NCBI RefSeq assembly: GCF_000282195.1 | Contig: NZ_AKJT01000028.1 | Span: 1-64,000, forward strand | Source of the DNA: Pseudomonas sp. GM18 | GTDB taxonomy: Bacteria; Pseudomonadota; Gammaproteobacteria; Pseudomonadales; Pseudomonadaceae | Length of the DNA: 64,000 nt | Direction of reading: 5' to 3' | Shown here: positions 16,006 to 25,013 of the stretch, in pieces | Layout: the number at the start of each line of letters is the position of its first letter | Position numbering within the stretch: position 1 is the first letter of the stretch | Made by a program: the position numbers and the translations under genes | Notes under the pieces: model-generated | What the model saw: only the letters and a program-made list of their open reading frames with translations | What the model was told of the DNA's origin: nothing | The model's database searches: none

Positions 16006-18132
16006 CTAGAGCGTGTAAGAAATACCGACCTGAATGGTTCTCGGCTCACCAGGGTAGGCATAGACATTGCCGAAGGCGCCTTCTTCATAGTCACGGTCGA
16101 ACAGGTTCTTCACATCGAGATTGAGCCTGACCTTGTCATTGACCTTGTAGAAACCGAGCAGATCGACAACGGTGTAACTGCCCATCGAAAACGCCGTATT
16201 AGCGGTCTGGCCTGCACGCTCATCGACGTACTTGCCCCCCACACCCAAGCCAAGCCCTTTGAACGTGCCATCCTGGAACTCGTAGACGTTGAGCAGGCTG
16301 AAGCTGTTCTGCGGAATGTTCATCAGCCGGGTTCCCGACTGGATCACATTGTCCTTGGTGACCTCGGCATCGACATAGGCATAGCCGCCAATCACTCGCC
16401 ATTCCGGAGTCAGATTGCCGGCCACGTTCAGATCAAAGCCACGGCTGCGCACCTCTCCGGCCGCTACGCTGAATGTAGAGTCCACAGGATCGGTGGTGAG
16501 GACGTTGCGTTTTTCAATCTGGTAGATCGCCGCGTCAACACTCAACTGGCGATCCAGGGCTTCCCATTTGATACCCATCTCATAAGACTTGCCCTTTTCC
16601 GGCTCAAAACCTCCGCCCTGACGGCTGGCCCCCGTATTGGGCTTGAAGGAGCGCGCTGCATCGGCATACACCGCTACAGTATCGGTGAGATCGTAAATCA
16701 CCCCAAGACGCGGCGTCACCGCGTTGTCGCTCGCAGTCCAGCTCCTGCCACCCGGCACAAAAGTCTCGTAGTCGTGCTCAAAGCGCTCGAAGCGGGCGCC
16801 CGCCAGGACTTTTAAACGCTCGGTCAACGCCACCTGATCCTGAACGAAGGCTGCGTATGTCTTGAGGTTTTCCTTGTCGTTGGTCGGGGTACGGGTCAAG
16901 GCTGGACGAGGCTGGCCGTACACCGGATTGAAGAGGTCGATCGAATAGGCGCCGACCGCTCCGCTGGAGCGCTGGATGATGGACTTGTAGTCATAATCCT
17001 CGTACTCGACACCGGTCAACAGCGTGTGCTCGAAGCCGCCCGTGGAGAAATGCCCGGTGAGGTTCAGTTGAGTGTCTTTGTCCGTCCACTCCAGCTTGCG
17101 GTAGCTGAAATTACGACCCAACGTGCGCCCGTCAGCGGCAACACCATTGGCTTCAATTGCGTTGCCCTGCAAGGTGCCATCGAGCCATTGAAAACCACCA
17201 CCCAATGTCCAGTTATCGCTTAGCAGGTGCTCGAACCGCAGCTGTGCCATGTTGTTGTCGTTGTGTAATTTGCCCGCGTCTTTTTCACCGAAGAAGGTGT
17301 CACGAGACGCTGTGCCAATTTGATTCGGATAGCGCGTCAGACCGCGGTCCAGAGGGTGATTGTTGCGCATGAAGTCGCCCTCGAAAATCACCTTGGTGTC
17401 GTCGCTGGCCTGCCAGGAAAGGACCGGCGTCACCCCATAACGTTCGGTTTCGACATGATCGCGGAAGGTTTCCCCGCCCTCGCCCACCACATTCAGGCGA
17501 TACGCCAGACGGCCTTCTTCGTCGAGCGGGCCGGAGGCATCCAGCGTGCCGCGCTTCATACCCTGGTCATCCAGTTGGCTGCCCAGCGTGACCGTGCGCT
17601 CTGCCAGCGGTTGTTTGGAGACAACGTTGAATGTGCCACCAGGATCGCCCCGGCCATAGAGCATGGTCGCTGGGCCGCGCAGCACCTCCAGCCGCTCGAT
17701 GGTGTTTGCGTCAGGCATGTTCGGATAACCACGATTGATTGGAAAACCGTTGCGATAAAACTCTCCGGTGGTAAATCCACGCACCGTAAAAGTAGTCAGC
17801 CCCTGACCACCGAAGTTGTTGGCCCGCCCCACTCCGCCGGCATAATCGAGTGCGTCCTGAAGGCGAGTTGCACCGATGTCCTCTACAACATCCTTGGACA
17901 CCACGCTAATGGACTGTGGCGTTTCGTGAATCGCAGTGTCGGTTCGTGTCGCACTGGCCGACCGCGTTGCGTGATACCCCTTCACCGGCCCTTGTGCTGT
18001 TTCATAGTCCGTCGTACCGATGATGTCGGTCGCTTGCAACTCCAGACTGGTCTTTTCCGTAGCGGCTTGCTCTGCCCATGTAGACGGAGAAAACGCCTGG
18101 AGCACACAGATAGAAAACAAAGTACGACGCAT
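16006..18132 (-). CDS. TonB-dependent siderophore receptor
   Basis: This 708-residue outer-membrane receptor has a signal peptide ending near AWA/WAEQA at about residue 20, a plug domain (about 60-170, including QSISVVSKDVVEDIGATRL and RLEVLRGPATMLYGRGDPGG) and a 22-strand barrel ending in the aromatic-type terminus VGISYTL. The TonB-siderophore family signature is clear. There is no N-terminal STN signalling domain and no sigma/anti-sigma pair nearby, so it is a pure transporter. The ligand cannot be named; the general pattern is that of ferric-hydroxamate-type receptors. A Fur-box-like palindrome lies about 85 nt upstream, fitting iron repression. No siderophore genes are adjacent. Confidence 0.93.
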   Translation of the reverse strand: MRRTLFSICVLQAFSPSTWAEQAATEKTSLELQATDIIGTTDYETAQGPVKGYHATRSASATRTDTAIHETPQSISVVSKDVVEDIGATRLQDALDYAGGVGRANNFGGQGLTTFTVRGFTTGEFYRNGFPINRGYPNMPDANTIERLEVLRGPATMLYGRGDPGGTFNVVSKQPLAERTVTLGSQLDDQGMKRGTLDASGPLDEEGRLAYRLNVVGEGGETFRDHVETERYGVTPVLSWQASDDTKVIFEGDFMRNNHPLDRGLTRYPNQIGTASRDTFFGEKDAGKLHNDNNMAQLRFEHLLSDNWTLGGGFQWLDGTLQGNAIEANGVAADGRTLGRNFSYRKLEWTDKDTQLNLTGHFSTGGFEHTLLTGVEYEDYDYKSIIQRSSGAVGAYSIDLFNPVYGQPRPALTRTPTNDKENLKTYAAFVQDQVALTERLKVLAGARFERFEHDYETFVPGGRSWTASDNAVTPRLGVIYDLTDTVAVYADAARSFKPNTGASRQGGGFEPEKGKSYEMGIKWEALDRQLSVDAAIYQIEKRNVLTTDPVDSTFSVAAGEVRSRGFDLNVAGNLTPEWRVIGGYAYVDAEVTKDNVIQSGTRLMNIPQNSFSLLNVYEFQDGTFKGLGLGVGGKYVDERAGQTANTAFSMGSYTVVDLLGFYKVNDKVRLNLDVKNLFDRDYEEGAFGNVYAYPGEPRTIQVGISYTL

Positions 18133-18218
18133 TGATGAAGAACCTTGGTGGAGAGGCCAAATGAGACGGCATACGTGCCAATAATTTGCGGCGCATGATA
18201 TACCGTATTGTTAGCCTT

Positions 18219-18233
18219 TGATACGTATTCGCA
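18219..18233 (-). promoter_or_regulatory. Candidate Fur box upstream of the TonB receptor
   Basis: Read on the minus strand, TGCGAATACGTATCA resembles the 7-1-7 Fur consensus TGATAATNATTATCA with four mismatches. It lies about 87 nt before the receptor start in an AT-rich promoter region. Iron receptors are normally Fur-controlled, but the match is only moderate. Confidence 0.45.
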
Positions 18234-18293
18234 TTTGAATGCTTTTACGAACCCCACCAATGGGACAATCGATCAAGCGTGTCCCTTTGTTCG

Positions 18294-19064
18294 TCAGCGC
18301 GTCGCCACCATGAACAACCGCGGAAACGGCAACAGCACCGAACCATCGCTCAGCGCCGGATAGGCCTGCTCGATTGCCGCCTGATACTGCTTGAGATAGT
18401 GCGCCCGCTCCACGTCATCCAGTGGTTCGAGAAAAGGCCGCAAACCGGAGCCCTTGAACCACTCGACCACGCCCGACGCGCCGTCCGCGAGCGGATGATA
18501 GTAAGTGGTGCGCCATACATCGACGCGGGTACAGTGAGCACGCAGCATTGAGTAGTAGCCGCTTGCACCCTCCATCTCCGTTCGCTGGCCAGCGGCACGT
18601 GCCAGTTTGTCAGCCCAAGGGCCGTTCGCTGCAACCTCGCGCATCAACCGGTGCGACGGTTCGTTGAGGTTATCGGGCATCTGGATCGCCAGGCTGCCGC
18701 CGGGCGCGAGCCGGGACACCAGAGATGGCAGCAGCCGGGCGTGATCCGGCACCCACTGCAGCACCGCATTGGCGAAAATCACATCGAACGGGCCGGTCTC
18801 GTTCCAGGTATCAATGTCAGCGGTATCGAAACGTACTTGAGGCAAACGCTTGCGGGCGGCCTCGATCATATCGGTCGAACTGTCCAGCCCACGCACCGCT
18901 GCATTGGGAAAGCGCTGCACCAGCAACTCGGTCGAATTACCGGGGCCACAACCGATGTCGATGGCCGAACGGACGTCCACTGCGGGAATGGCGGCCAGCA
19001 AGTCACGCGCCGGGCGCGTGCGCTCATCTTCAAAAGCTACGTATTGTTTGGCGGACCAACTCAT
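18294..19064 (-). CDS. tam: Trans-aconitate 2-methyltransferase
   Basis: This 256-residue class-I SAM-dependent methyltransferase has motif I AIDIGCGPGNSTELL, then GLDSSTDMIEAARKRLP and FDVIFANAVLQWVPDH, which match the Tam family. Tam methylates trans-aconitate, an aconitase inhibitor formed spontaneously from cis-aconitate. ATG at 19064 has AGGAGAG before it; a longer start at 19127 lacks this and precedes the conserved MSWSAKQYVAFEDERTRPA start. It is divergent from nothing obvious and is likely monocistronic. Confidence 0.92.
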   Translation of the reverse strand: MSWSAKQYVAFEDERTRPARDLLAAIPAVDVRSAIDIGCGPGNSTELLVQRFPNAAVRGLDSSTDMIEAARKRLPQVRFDTADIDTWNETGPFDVIFANAVLQWVPDHARLLPSLVSRLAPGGSLAIQMPDNLNEPSHRLMREVAANGPWADKLARAAGQRTEMEGASGYYSMLRAHCTRVDVWRTTYYHPLADGASGVVEWFKGSGLRPFLEPLDDVERAHYLKQYQAAIEQAYPALSDGSVLLPFPRLFMVATR

Positions 19065-19135
19065 ATCGCTCTCCTGTCGGGTGCATTGTTGTAGCCAGGG
19101 GCAGACAACCGGTTGGCTACGATACATCGTCCGTG

Positions 19136-19465
19136 TCAGTTAACCCACGCCCCCACCCGCCAGTGCCAGCCATCGTTACGTTGCTCCCAGTGCGGATGCA
19201 CATAACGATACCCCGGTCGTTCCGGGACCCAATGGCCATGAACCGCGACATAACGCCCACCTTCCCAACGCCAGTACCCCCTGGACCAGAGGTAACCCGG
19301 TCGCCCCTCGGGCTCCACCTCAATAACGCGTTCCGGTGGCGGCTGCGGTGCAATGACCTCAACGTATTCACGCTGCACCGGACGCCGGTCATGAACGACC
19401 CGCTCCTGCACACATCCCGCAGCGGCCACCACCACCGCCAGCAACACCATGTAACGTAAAAACAT
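19136..19465 (-). CDS. YXWXGW-repeat-type lipoprotein
   Basis: This 109-residue protein has a lipoprotein signal (MFLRYMVLLAVVVAAAGC), with lipidation expected at Cys18. The mature part is rich in Arg, Pro and Trp, with repeats of the form YLWSRGYWRWEGGRYV and HGHWVPERPGYRYVHPHWEQ, the pattern of the YXWXGW/WXXGXW family found in periplasmic lipoproteins. ATG 19465 follows GAGGCGG. The function of the family is unknown; a role in the cell envelope is plausible. It lies 71 nt before tam on the same strand. Confidence 0.85.
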   Translation of the reverse strand: MFLRYMVLLAVVVAAAGCVQERVVHDRRPVQREYVEVIAPQPPPERVIEVEPEGRPGYLWSRGYWRWEGGRYVAVHGHWVPERPGYRYVHPHWEQRNDGWHWRVGAWVN

Positions 19466-19907
19466 GCCGCCTCCTCTGGCTGAAAGCCAAGTCGAGTGAA
19501 CCAGCAAAAAAAACGCCCCCTTTTCCACCATGCTCCTGCCTGGTTCACTGCTTTTTTAACAGGTCTTGTCTGTCTATTGCCTGAACCTGGATCACTTGAC
19601 GAGTGAAAAACACAGGGGATCTGGATGAGCCTTTTTTTATCGCCAAATCGTTGGAAACCATAACAAAAATGACCGTTCGTCGATCGACCATCAAAGCAGT
19701 TTTGACAGTATAAAAATGACATCTATAGTCCTATCGCGGCCTGTTGGAAGGAACCCAACCCGTCATTTCAAGGCAAGGAGCAAGGCCAGCTCGTACCCGT
19801 GATCGAGTGGGTTCCCCAGTAGTGTGTTCGCAACGGCCACAAGGCAAACAAGCGTTGTCGTGCCTGATAAGTAGCCAGACAATCACTCTGTTAAAAGGAG
19901 CTTCACT
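19466..19907. other. Promoter region before the PixA/AidA genes
   Basis: These 442 nt contain no gene I can support. They hold a good sigma-70-type promoter (19702-19729) for the plus-strand gene at 19908, leaving a leader of roughly 170 nt, and presumably the minus-strand promoter of the lipoprotein gene. The stretch 19490-19735 is AT-rich compared with the surroundings. Confidence 0.6.
19702..19729 (+). promoter_or_regulatory. Sigma-70-type promoter for the first PixA/AidA gene
   Basis: TTGACA (19702-19707) and TATAGT (19724-19729) are separated by 16 nt. The -35 box is a perfect consensus match, the -10 has five of six. It points at the gene at 19908 and suggests strong expression. Confidence 0.7.
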
Positions 19908-20411
19908 ATGTCTCGTATCACGGATGTACTTGTTTCCATCGACACTGAAACCATTCTGAAAAACTACCCGAACATCAGCAAAAACCCTGCTGCACCGACG
20001 CTGATCGACTGGAAGCACGTCTACATGGTCACCAATCAGGATAACGTGGTCAGCGGCCAGGCCGGTGGTGAGCTGGACCTCAAGGCCCAGGTCGGCGATC
20101 TGATCCGCTGGCGTGAAACCAGCCTGTCCCAGAGCTTCGAACAGGCCGTGATTTTCTACAAATTCATCGGCAACCAAGGCAACGATCTGATCTCCCCGCC
20201 TTCGCCACGCACGGCTACCGCTAGCGTTGCGGTACCCAACCCCAGCAATCCATCGGTGCCTAGCTGTCAGAAAGTCGCCAACCATTACTGGTCTTCGGAA
20301 ACCCTGGCGTGTGGTCGTGTGACCTATCACTTCAACTTCCTGATCGTCGACCGTAACTGCCAGACTATCGCCTGCTGCTCGTGGGACCCGTTCATTTCCA
20401 TCCATAACTGA
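19908..20411 (+). CDS. PixA/AidA (inclusion body) family protein 1
   Basis: This 167-residue protein belongs to the family of PixA, the crystalline inclusion protein of Xenorhabdus, and AidA. Conserved features are ISxDTETILxxYPNxSKNP at the start, VYMVTNQDNVVSGQAGGEL, VGDLIRWRETSLS and the C-terminal CGRVTYHFNFLIVDRNC. There is no signal peptide. AAAGGAG precedes the ATG. A consensus promoter lies 180 nt upstream. PixA-type proteins can build up massively in stationary phase or upon quorum signalling; their function is not settled. A paralogue follows 123 nt downstream. Confidence 0.9.
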   Translation: MSRITDVLVSIDTETILKNYPNISKNPAAPTLIDWKHVYMVTNQDNVVSGQAGGELDLKAQVGDLIRWRETSLSQSFEQAVIFYKFIGNQGNDLISPPSPRTATASVAVPNPSNPSVPSCQKVANHYWSSETLACGRVTYHFNFLIVDRNCQTIACCSWDPFISIHN

Positions 20412-20534
20412 TGATGGAATCGACCCCTTGGCAACGAGGGGTCACCCCAGTTCGTTGCCGCCTCGGCTGGAACAGGATGTCTTGCTTGAAACCGAAGCGG
20501 CTACCGTGTTGCGTCAACATCATGAAAGGAATCC

Positions 20535-21077
20535 ATGATGACTTCCGAACCGATTACCTCCCCTTCGGCGAGTACTGTGACAGCCAATAGCGTACTGCTG
20601 ATCGTCGATGCCGAATCGCTGCTTTCCCGCTATCCGCAACCCAGCCTTGAACCGCAAAAGCCGACGGTGATTGAAGATGGCTTCATCTTCGCCGTCAGTG
20701 CTATGACGGCAGCAGAAAATGTTATAAATGACAGTAAAATTACGTTAGCCACCAACAACGGAAAAGCCTTTCATATTCGCGGCAGGACCGTCAGTTTGCT
20801 GGCCGAACACACCGTGGTATTCCACAACATGACGGTGGACGATGCCGGAATCCTTTCGCCGCCCAAACTGATCGTCCACGGCGACCAGACCGTCCCCGCA
20901 CCCGACCCCGCCAACCCTACCCAACCAGGCAGCCATAGCGCCGATGATCATTATTGGGAGTGCTCACAACTGAGCGCGGGCACGGCAACCTGTGAACTGA
21001 GCTTCATGCTGATCAACCAGCGCTGCGAAGCGCTCGGGTATTTCAGCTGGAAGACTGAGGTGACGATGTCGGCGTGA
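20535..21077 (+). CDS. PixA/AidA (inclusion body) family protein 2
   Basis: A 180-residue paralogue of the preceding protein, with the same plan: LLIVDAESLLSRYPQPSLEPQKP, FIFAVSAMTAAENVINDS, IRGRTVSLLAEHTVVFHNM, HYWECSQLSAGTATCELSFMLINQRC. It is quite diverged from gene 1. The AAAGGA ribosome binding site precedes two adjacent ATGs (20535, 20538). It has the shared terminator at 21090-21119 and no clear promoter of its own, so cotranscription with gene 1 is likely. Confidence 0.88.
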   Translation: MMTSEPITSPSASTVTANSVLLIVDAESLLSRYPQPSLEPQKPTVIEDGFIFAVSAMTAAENVINDSKITLATNNGKAFHIRGRTVSLLAEHTVVFHNMTVDDAGILSPPKLIVHGDQTVPAPDPANPTQPGSHSADDHYWECSQLSAGTATCELSFMLINQRCEALGYFSWKTEVTMSA

Positions 21078-21089
21078 ACGGATTTGCAC

Positions 21090-21119
21090 AAAAAACCGGC
21101 CTCAGGGGCCGGTTTTTTT
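21090..21119 (+). terminator. Rho-independent terminator after the PixA/AidA pair
   Basis: AAAAAACCGGCC and GGCCGGTTTTTTT form a stem around TCAGG, with a T-run; it can act on both strands and also serves the convergent DUF4142 gene. Confidence 0.9.
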
Positions 21120-21182
21120 ATGGTACGTGTTCACTGCTGAACCATGTCGCGGGTGACGCCGATCACCCGCGCAACAGGCTGA

Positions 21183-21686
21183 CTAACGACTGGCTTGCAG
21201 CGCCCTGGCCATTTGCAGGTGGTTTTGCAGCTTGGGCAGGGTTTCTTCGGCGAACGCTTTGATTTGCGGCACGTCCGTGGTCTGCGCTTGTTGTTGAAGT
21301 TGCTCGATGGCTTCCTGGGTGGTTTTTACCTGACTGTCGACGTACGCCTGATCGAAAGAGGTATCGTCCTTAATCTCCGGCATCAAGGCTTTGGCCTTGT
21401 CGACCACCTCTTCGCGTGGCGCGACCGGTAAATCGAGTTGCTTGGCAATTTTCGCCAGATGCTGGTTGGCGGTGGTGCGATCGTTGATCACCACGATGGT
21501 GTAATCCTTGACCTCTTTGGATTCGGTTTTCTGGTGCGCCAGGCGGCTGGCTTCGATGTCGGCCATGCCTTGGGCCGACGCCTCATTGACGAATTCGGCG
21601 GGAGACTGGGCAAAGGCACTGCTGGCGCACAGGCCCAGTAACGTGGCAAAACCGGCAGTGCGTAAACGGGTGGCCATCCGGCTCAT
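21183..21686 (-). CDS. Periplasmic DUF4142 protein
   Basis: This 167-residue protein has a Sec signal peptide (MSRMATRLRTAGFATLLGLC, cleavage after SSAFA near residue 27) and then a four-helix bundle of DUF4142, a ferritin-like fold family. Typical features are FVNEASAQGMADIEASRLAHQ and VKDYTIVVINDRTTANQHL. The start at 21686 follows AAGGAGGG. Relatives are envelope or stress proteins of unknown role; I see no complete metal-binding motif. Confidence 0.88.
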   Translation of the reverse strand: MSRMATRLRTAGFATLLGLCASSAFAQSPAEFVNEASAQGMADIEASRLAHQKTESKEVKDYTIVVINDRTTANQHLAKIAKQLDLPVAPREEVVDKAKALMPEIKDDTSFDQAYVDSQVKTTQEAIEQLQQQAQTTDVPQIKAFAEETLPKLQNHLQMARALQASR

Positions 21687-21759
21687 GGTCGCGCCCTCCT
21701 TCTTGAAATTCAAACGGGAGCTTGCGCCCCCGTCCATTAAACAAAACCACCTTCACCTA

Positions 21760-21918
21760 TTACCGAGACTTCTGACCGCCTTTGCGGCCCATGCTTCCTT
21801 TCGAAGGGTCTTTATCAACGGTCGTCGTGGTGGTTTTCCCACCTTTGCGACCCGCTTCAGACGCCTTGGTTCGATCGTTGGCGAAGCCTCCCGGGTTCGG
21901 ATTTTTTGAAGTAGGCAT
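21760..21918 (-). CDS. KGG-repeat stress-induced protein
   Basis: A 52-residue hydrophilic protein with the pattern NPGGFANDRTKASEAGRKGG and MGRKGGQKSR, that is, the KGG repeats of the GsiB/con-10 stress family. ATG 21918 is the start of this pattern; longer forms are not typical. Such proteins are intrinsically disordered and rise in stationary phase or desiccation. Confidence 0.88.
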   Translation of the reverse strand: MPTSKNPNPGGFANDRTKASEAGRKGGKTTTTTVDKDPSKGSMGRKGGQKSR

Positions 21919-22034
21919 GGTTCTCATCCTCTTGGTGATGATCACAGCGAGCAATCGCCCGCATAGGATATGAATTTCCATGCCCAAAAAGGTTTAGAAA
22001 ACCTGGCAACGCCGCGACGAACGGTGACGGATTT

Positions 22035-23384
22035 TCAGACCCCGAGACGTGAATGGTGCTGGCGCTTGGCGGCGTACATCGCCTCATCGGCATGCCTGAA
22101 CAGCTGCTTTTCTTCGGTGCCATGTTCGGGGTATCGCGCCACGCCGATGCTCGGCTGGATCGTCAGGTTGTGCCCGTCCAGACGCAGGGACTGAACCAGC
22201 ACCTGGCGGATTTTCCCCGCCACATTTTCGGCGTCTTCGGCGGCGTGAATGCTGTGCAACAACACGACAAACTCATCGCCGCCAATGCGCGCCACCGTGT
22301 CTGTTTCGCGCACGCAGCCCTTGAGCCGATTGGCGACCGCTTGCAGCAGCATGTCGCCGACCGCATGACCGAAGGTGTCATTGACTTGCTTGAAGCGGTC
22401 AAGGTCGACATAGAGCAACGCCATTCGACCGGAGTCTGCCCGGGCCAGCGCCAGCGAGGCTTTCAGGCGTTCGCGCAGCAACTCGCGATTGGGCAACTGA
22501 GTCAGTTGGTCGTACTGGGCCATGCGCTGGAGCCGGGTATGCAATTGCTTGCGCTCGATCGCGGTCGCGACCTGGGCGCAAACATACTGCAGCAACTCCT
22601 TGTCTTGCTCGGTGTAACGCTCGCCGCCCGGCATGCTTTTGACGATCAGCGCGCCAATGGTGCCGTTCTGCGAATTCAATGGCACGCCCAGCCAGCAGGG
22701 CGAATCCTGGCCCTCGACCAGCGCTGCAAACCCCTCAGGCGGATTGTCCTGATCCGGGGTCAGCAGGATCGGCAAGCCACTGCGAATTACTTCGGCGCAC
22801 AAACGCCCGGTAATAGTCCCGGGCTGTTCGGGCTGCGGCTCATGATCGTCGACGTGATAGGGGAAATTCAGCTGCGCACAGTGCTCGTCATACAACGCTA
22901 CGGAGAAATTCAACGCCGGCAGCCATTCACCAATGATCGAATGGACGCGTTTGAACAGCGCCAGCAAATCTTCCGCCGCATGGGCCGCTTCGGAGATCGC
23001 ATACAGCGCCGCTTGTCGGGACTCGGCCTGTTTGCGCTCGGTGATATCGCGAGCCACGGCGATACGCAACTGATCGACCTCCGACCAGCGTGCCGACCAG
23101 AGAATGTGCGCCACCCGACCGTCCTTGCGCAGGTAACGATTTTCAAAGTTGAGCTTGGGCTCGCCCCCCATGATCTCCCGCGCGGCGTCGAGGGTACGCT
23201 GTCGGTCGGCGGGATGTACCAGGTCGATCATCGACTGGCCGATCAGTTCGTCGGGGGTGTACCCGAAAATACGCTCGCAGGCCGCGCTGACAAATACGAA
23301 GCGACCTTGTTTGTCCACCGCACAAACGGCGTCCAGCAAGAGGTCGATGTAGCTCGCCAGTGGCGCGGAATTTCTGGTTTCCAT
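22035..23384 (-). CDS. PAS-GAF-GGDEF diguanylate cyclase
   Basis: This 449-residue cytoplasmic signalling protein has a PAS domain (about 10-125, ending in the PAC motif VARDITERKQ), a GAF domain (about 145-270) and a GGDEF domain (about 285-449). The active-site motif IGGDEFVVLL is intact, and the RETD sequence five residues before it is a canonical RxxD inhibitory site, so it should synthesise c-di-GMP with product inhibition. No membrane helix is seen. I chose the ATG at 23384 since PAS follows directly; an in-frame start 57 nt upstream is possible. Confidence 0.92.
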   Translation of the reverse strand: METRNSAPLASYIDLLLDAVCAVDKQGRFVFVSAACERIFGYTPDELIGQSMIDLVHPADRQRTLDAAREIMGGEPKLNFENRYLRKDGRVAHILWSARWSEVDQLRIAVARDITERKQAESRQAALYAISEAAHAAEDLLALFKRVHSIIGEWLPALNFSVALYDEHCAQLNFPYHVDDHEPQPEQPGTITGRLCAEVIRSGLPILLTPDQDNPPEGFAALVEGQDSPCWLGVPLNSQNGTIGALIVKSMPGGERYTEQDKELLQYVCAQVATAIERKQLHTRLQRMAQYDQLTQLPNRELLRERLKASLALARADSGRMALLYVDLDRFKQVNDTFGHAVGDMLLQAVANRLKGCVRETDTVARIGGDEFVVLLHSIHAAEDAENVAGKIRQVLVQSLRLDGHNLTIQPSIGVARYPEHGTEEKQLFRHADEAMYAAKRQHHSRLGV

Positions 23385-23487
23385 GATGCCGAGAGCATGT
23401 CCGGACAATGCAACATTGAACAACCCTCCCTGACCGGTCATACGCCCGAGCGATGACTGTGCAGCCGACGCTTCCCTGCGTTCAGCC

Positions 23488-24126
23488 TCAAGCCTTGTTC
23501 GTCACCAGCCCCGGCAGCGCATGCACCAGGGCATTGATGGCGAAACCGATGAACATGACCCCGCACAAGCGGGTGATCGCCAGTTCATGACGCTGATACA
23601 ACGTGCGCACCTGACGTGCACCGACGATGCCAATGAGAATAGCGTAGGCCAAAAGGCCACCAATGAAGCTCAAGATGATCAACCAGGGCAACATTGACCA
23701 ATGCAGCAACTCTGCACGGCTGGACAACAGCGCTGTAAACGTCGCCACCGCCACCGGGTATGCCTTGGGGTTGGTCAGGCCGAACAGAATACCGTGCCAG
23801 AACGGCTGCCGCGCCGGGCCCTGAGGCGCCTCGGCACTGGCGCGACGAGCGCGAACCGCGCGCAGGCCCAGCCAGAACAAATAAAGCCCGCTGAGCACAC
23901 CCAGCACATCGAACGCGGTGCTGCCGATTTCCCGCGCACCGACAATCGCGATCAGTGCAGTGCTGCACCAGACCACGTCGCCCAGCAAATGCCCGCACAG
24001 AAACCCCGCCCCGGCCCGCCGTCCGCGCGCCGCGCCGATGCCGAACACCGCCAGCACACCAGGACCCGGCGTGATGCCATAAATGAAGCCCGAGGCGAGA
24101 ACGGCCATTAGCAGCGATGGAGTCAT
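23488..24126 (-). CDS. LysE/RhtB family amino-acid exporter
   Basis: A 212-residue membrane protein with six helices and the LysE-family hallmarks GFIYGITPGPGVLAVFGIGAARGRRAG at the N-terminus and LTNPKAYPVAVATF in the middle. It probably exports an amino acid or related metabolite. The start at 24126 is the family's usual one; a longer frame upstream adds a non-hydrophobic extension. It lies 62 nt from the end of fosA on the same strand. Confidence 0.9.
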   Translation of the reverse strand: MTPSLLMAVLASGFIYGITPGPGVLAVFGIGAARGRRAGAGFLCGHLLGDVVWCSTALIAIVGAREIGSTAFDVLGVLSGLYLFWLGLRAVRARRASAEAPQGPARQPFWHGILFGLTNPKAYPVAVATFTALLSSRAELLHWSMLPWLIILSFIGGLLAYAILIGIVGARQVRTLYQRHELAITRLCGVMFIGFAINALVHALPGLVTNKA

Positions 24127-24188
24127 GGGAATTCCTGTGGACGCCGGGTGAAGGGGCGCAATTCTATCCCAGGCCCCCGAACATCGAC

Positions 24189-24605
24189 TCACTGATCGTC
24201 GAAGAACTTCATCCCCGCATAGGGCCGCTGCCGACAAGCCGCCAGCCGCGACGCCAGATCCCCGACATGCGCCTCCAGCTTGTGCCCGTCCGGATCGAGG
24301 AAATAGAACGACGCACCTTCGCTGCGGTTATCCCGCCATTCCTGCACGTTAGCGGATCGCAGGCGTTCGACGAACGGCAGGAAGTCCACAGCTTCGAGGC
24401 TGAAGGCGTAATGGGTGTAGTCGGCGGCCGGTGCGGACTCGCGCAGTGGATCAAGAGAAAGGCACAGCCACAGACCGGGTAGCGAGAGATAGGCGCCGGT
24501 GTCCCAAGTGGCTTCGAGCTGAAGTTGTAGCAGATCGCGATAGAACGCCACGCTGCGGTTCAAGTCAGTGATGGCGAGGGTCAGGTGGTTGAGGCCGGTC
24601 AGCAT
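24189..24605 (-). CDS. fosA: Fosfomycin-glutathione transferase FosA
   Basis: This 138-residue glyoxalase-fold enzyme follows chromosomal FosA from [11 protein letters not shown] onward. The Mn(II) ligands are His7, His65 (DYTHYAF) and Glu111 (GHKLEAHVG), and [15 protein letters not shown] is conserved. FosA adds glutathione to fosfomycin. One active-site Lys (Lys90 in the P. aeruginosa enzyme as I recall it) is Arg here (EWRDNRSEG). ATG 24605 matches the family start. Chromosomal fosA is common in Pseudomonas and gives intrinsic, not acquired, resistance. Confidence 0.94.
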   Translation of the reverse strand: MLTGLNHLTLAITDLNRSVAFYRDLLQLQLEATWDTGAYLSLPGLWLCLSLDPLRESAPAADYTHYAFSLEAVDFLPFVERLRSANVQEWRDNRSEGASFYFLDPDGHKLEAHVGDLASRLAACRQRPYAGMKFFDDQ

Positions 24606-24733
24606 GGGTTTGGTACTCGATAAGTGCTGCTGCAACAATGCCTGGCTTACGTCTGGCTCAGAGTGAGCCTGACACAGCTTCTGACCATTGTTACGACAGA
24701 CGAATGGGGCTGGTCTCCACCCCCTTATTACGC

Positions 24734-24762
24734 TGTAGTATGTTGTATTACAAACCACTACA
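24734..24762 (+). promoter_or_regulatory. Nested palindrome, candidate operator of the toxin-antitoxin operon
   Basis: TGTAGT (24734-24739) and ACTACA (24757-24762) form an outer inverted repeat. Inside is the perfect palindrome TTGTATTACAA (24743-24753). It sits 11 nt before the antitoxin ATG, where a ribbon-helix-helix antitoxin would be expected to bind its own promoter. Confidence 0.55.
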
Positions 24763-24773
24763 TCGAGATTGTC

Positions 24774-25013
24774 ATGTCCGTCATGTCGCTGCGTCTGCCA
24801 GACGAAATCGCCGATACCCTCGCCCATCTTTCCAAAGCGACAGGCCGCAGCAAGTCATTTCTTGCCGTGGATGCGCTGCGCGAATATCTGGCACGGGAAG
24901 CCTGGCAAATCGAAGAGATTCAGAAAGCCCTGAAAGAAGCCGACGCGGGTGACTTCGCAACGCCCGAGGAAGTGAAAGCAATCGCCGACAAGTGGACAGC
25001 CAATGCGCGTTGA
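24774..25013 (+). CDS. Ribbon-helix-helix antitoxin (ParD/RelB-like)
   Basis: This 79-residue protein begins with a ribbon-helix-helix DNA-binding domain ([39 protein letters not shown]) and ends in an acidic tail that would wrap the toxin. Its stop overlaps the toxin gene by 11 nt, the typical type II arrangement. It should neutralise the toxin and repress its own promoter at the nested palindrome just upstream. Confidence 0.92.
   Translation: MSVMSLRLPDEIADTLAHLSKATGRSKSFLAVDALREYLAREAWQIEEIQKALKEADAGDFATPEEVKAIADKWTANAR

Noticed and set aside
22053..23456. Open frame of 467 codons on the plus strand opposite the diguanylate cyclase
   Set aside because: The minus-strand protein has complete PAS, GAF and GGDEF domains; the opposite frame has none.
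24189..24605. fosA as a recently acquired resistance gene
   Set aside because: No mobile element is nearby and base composition equals that of neighbours; chromosomal fosA is common in Pseudomonas.
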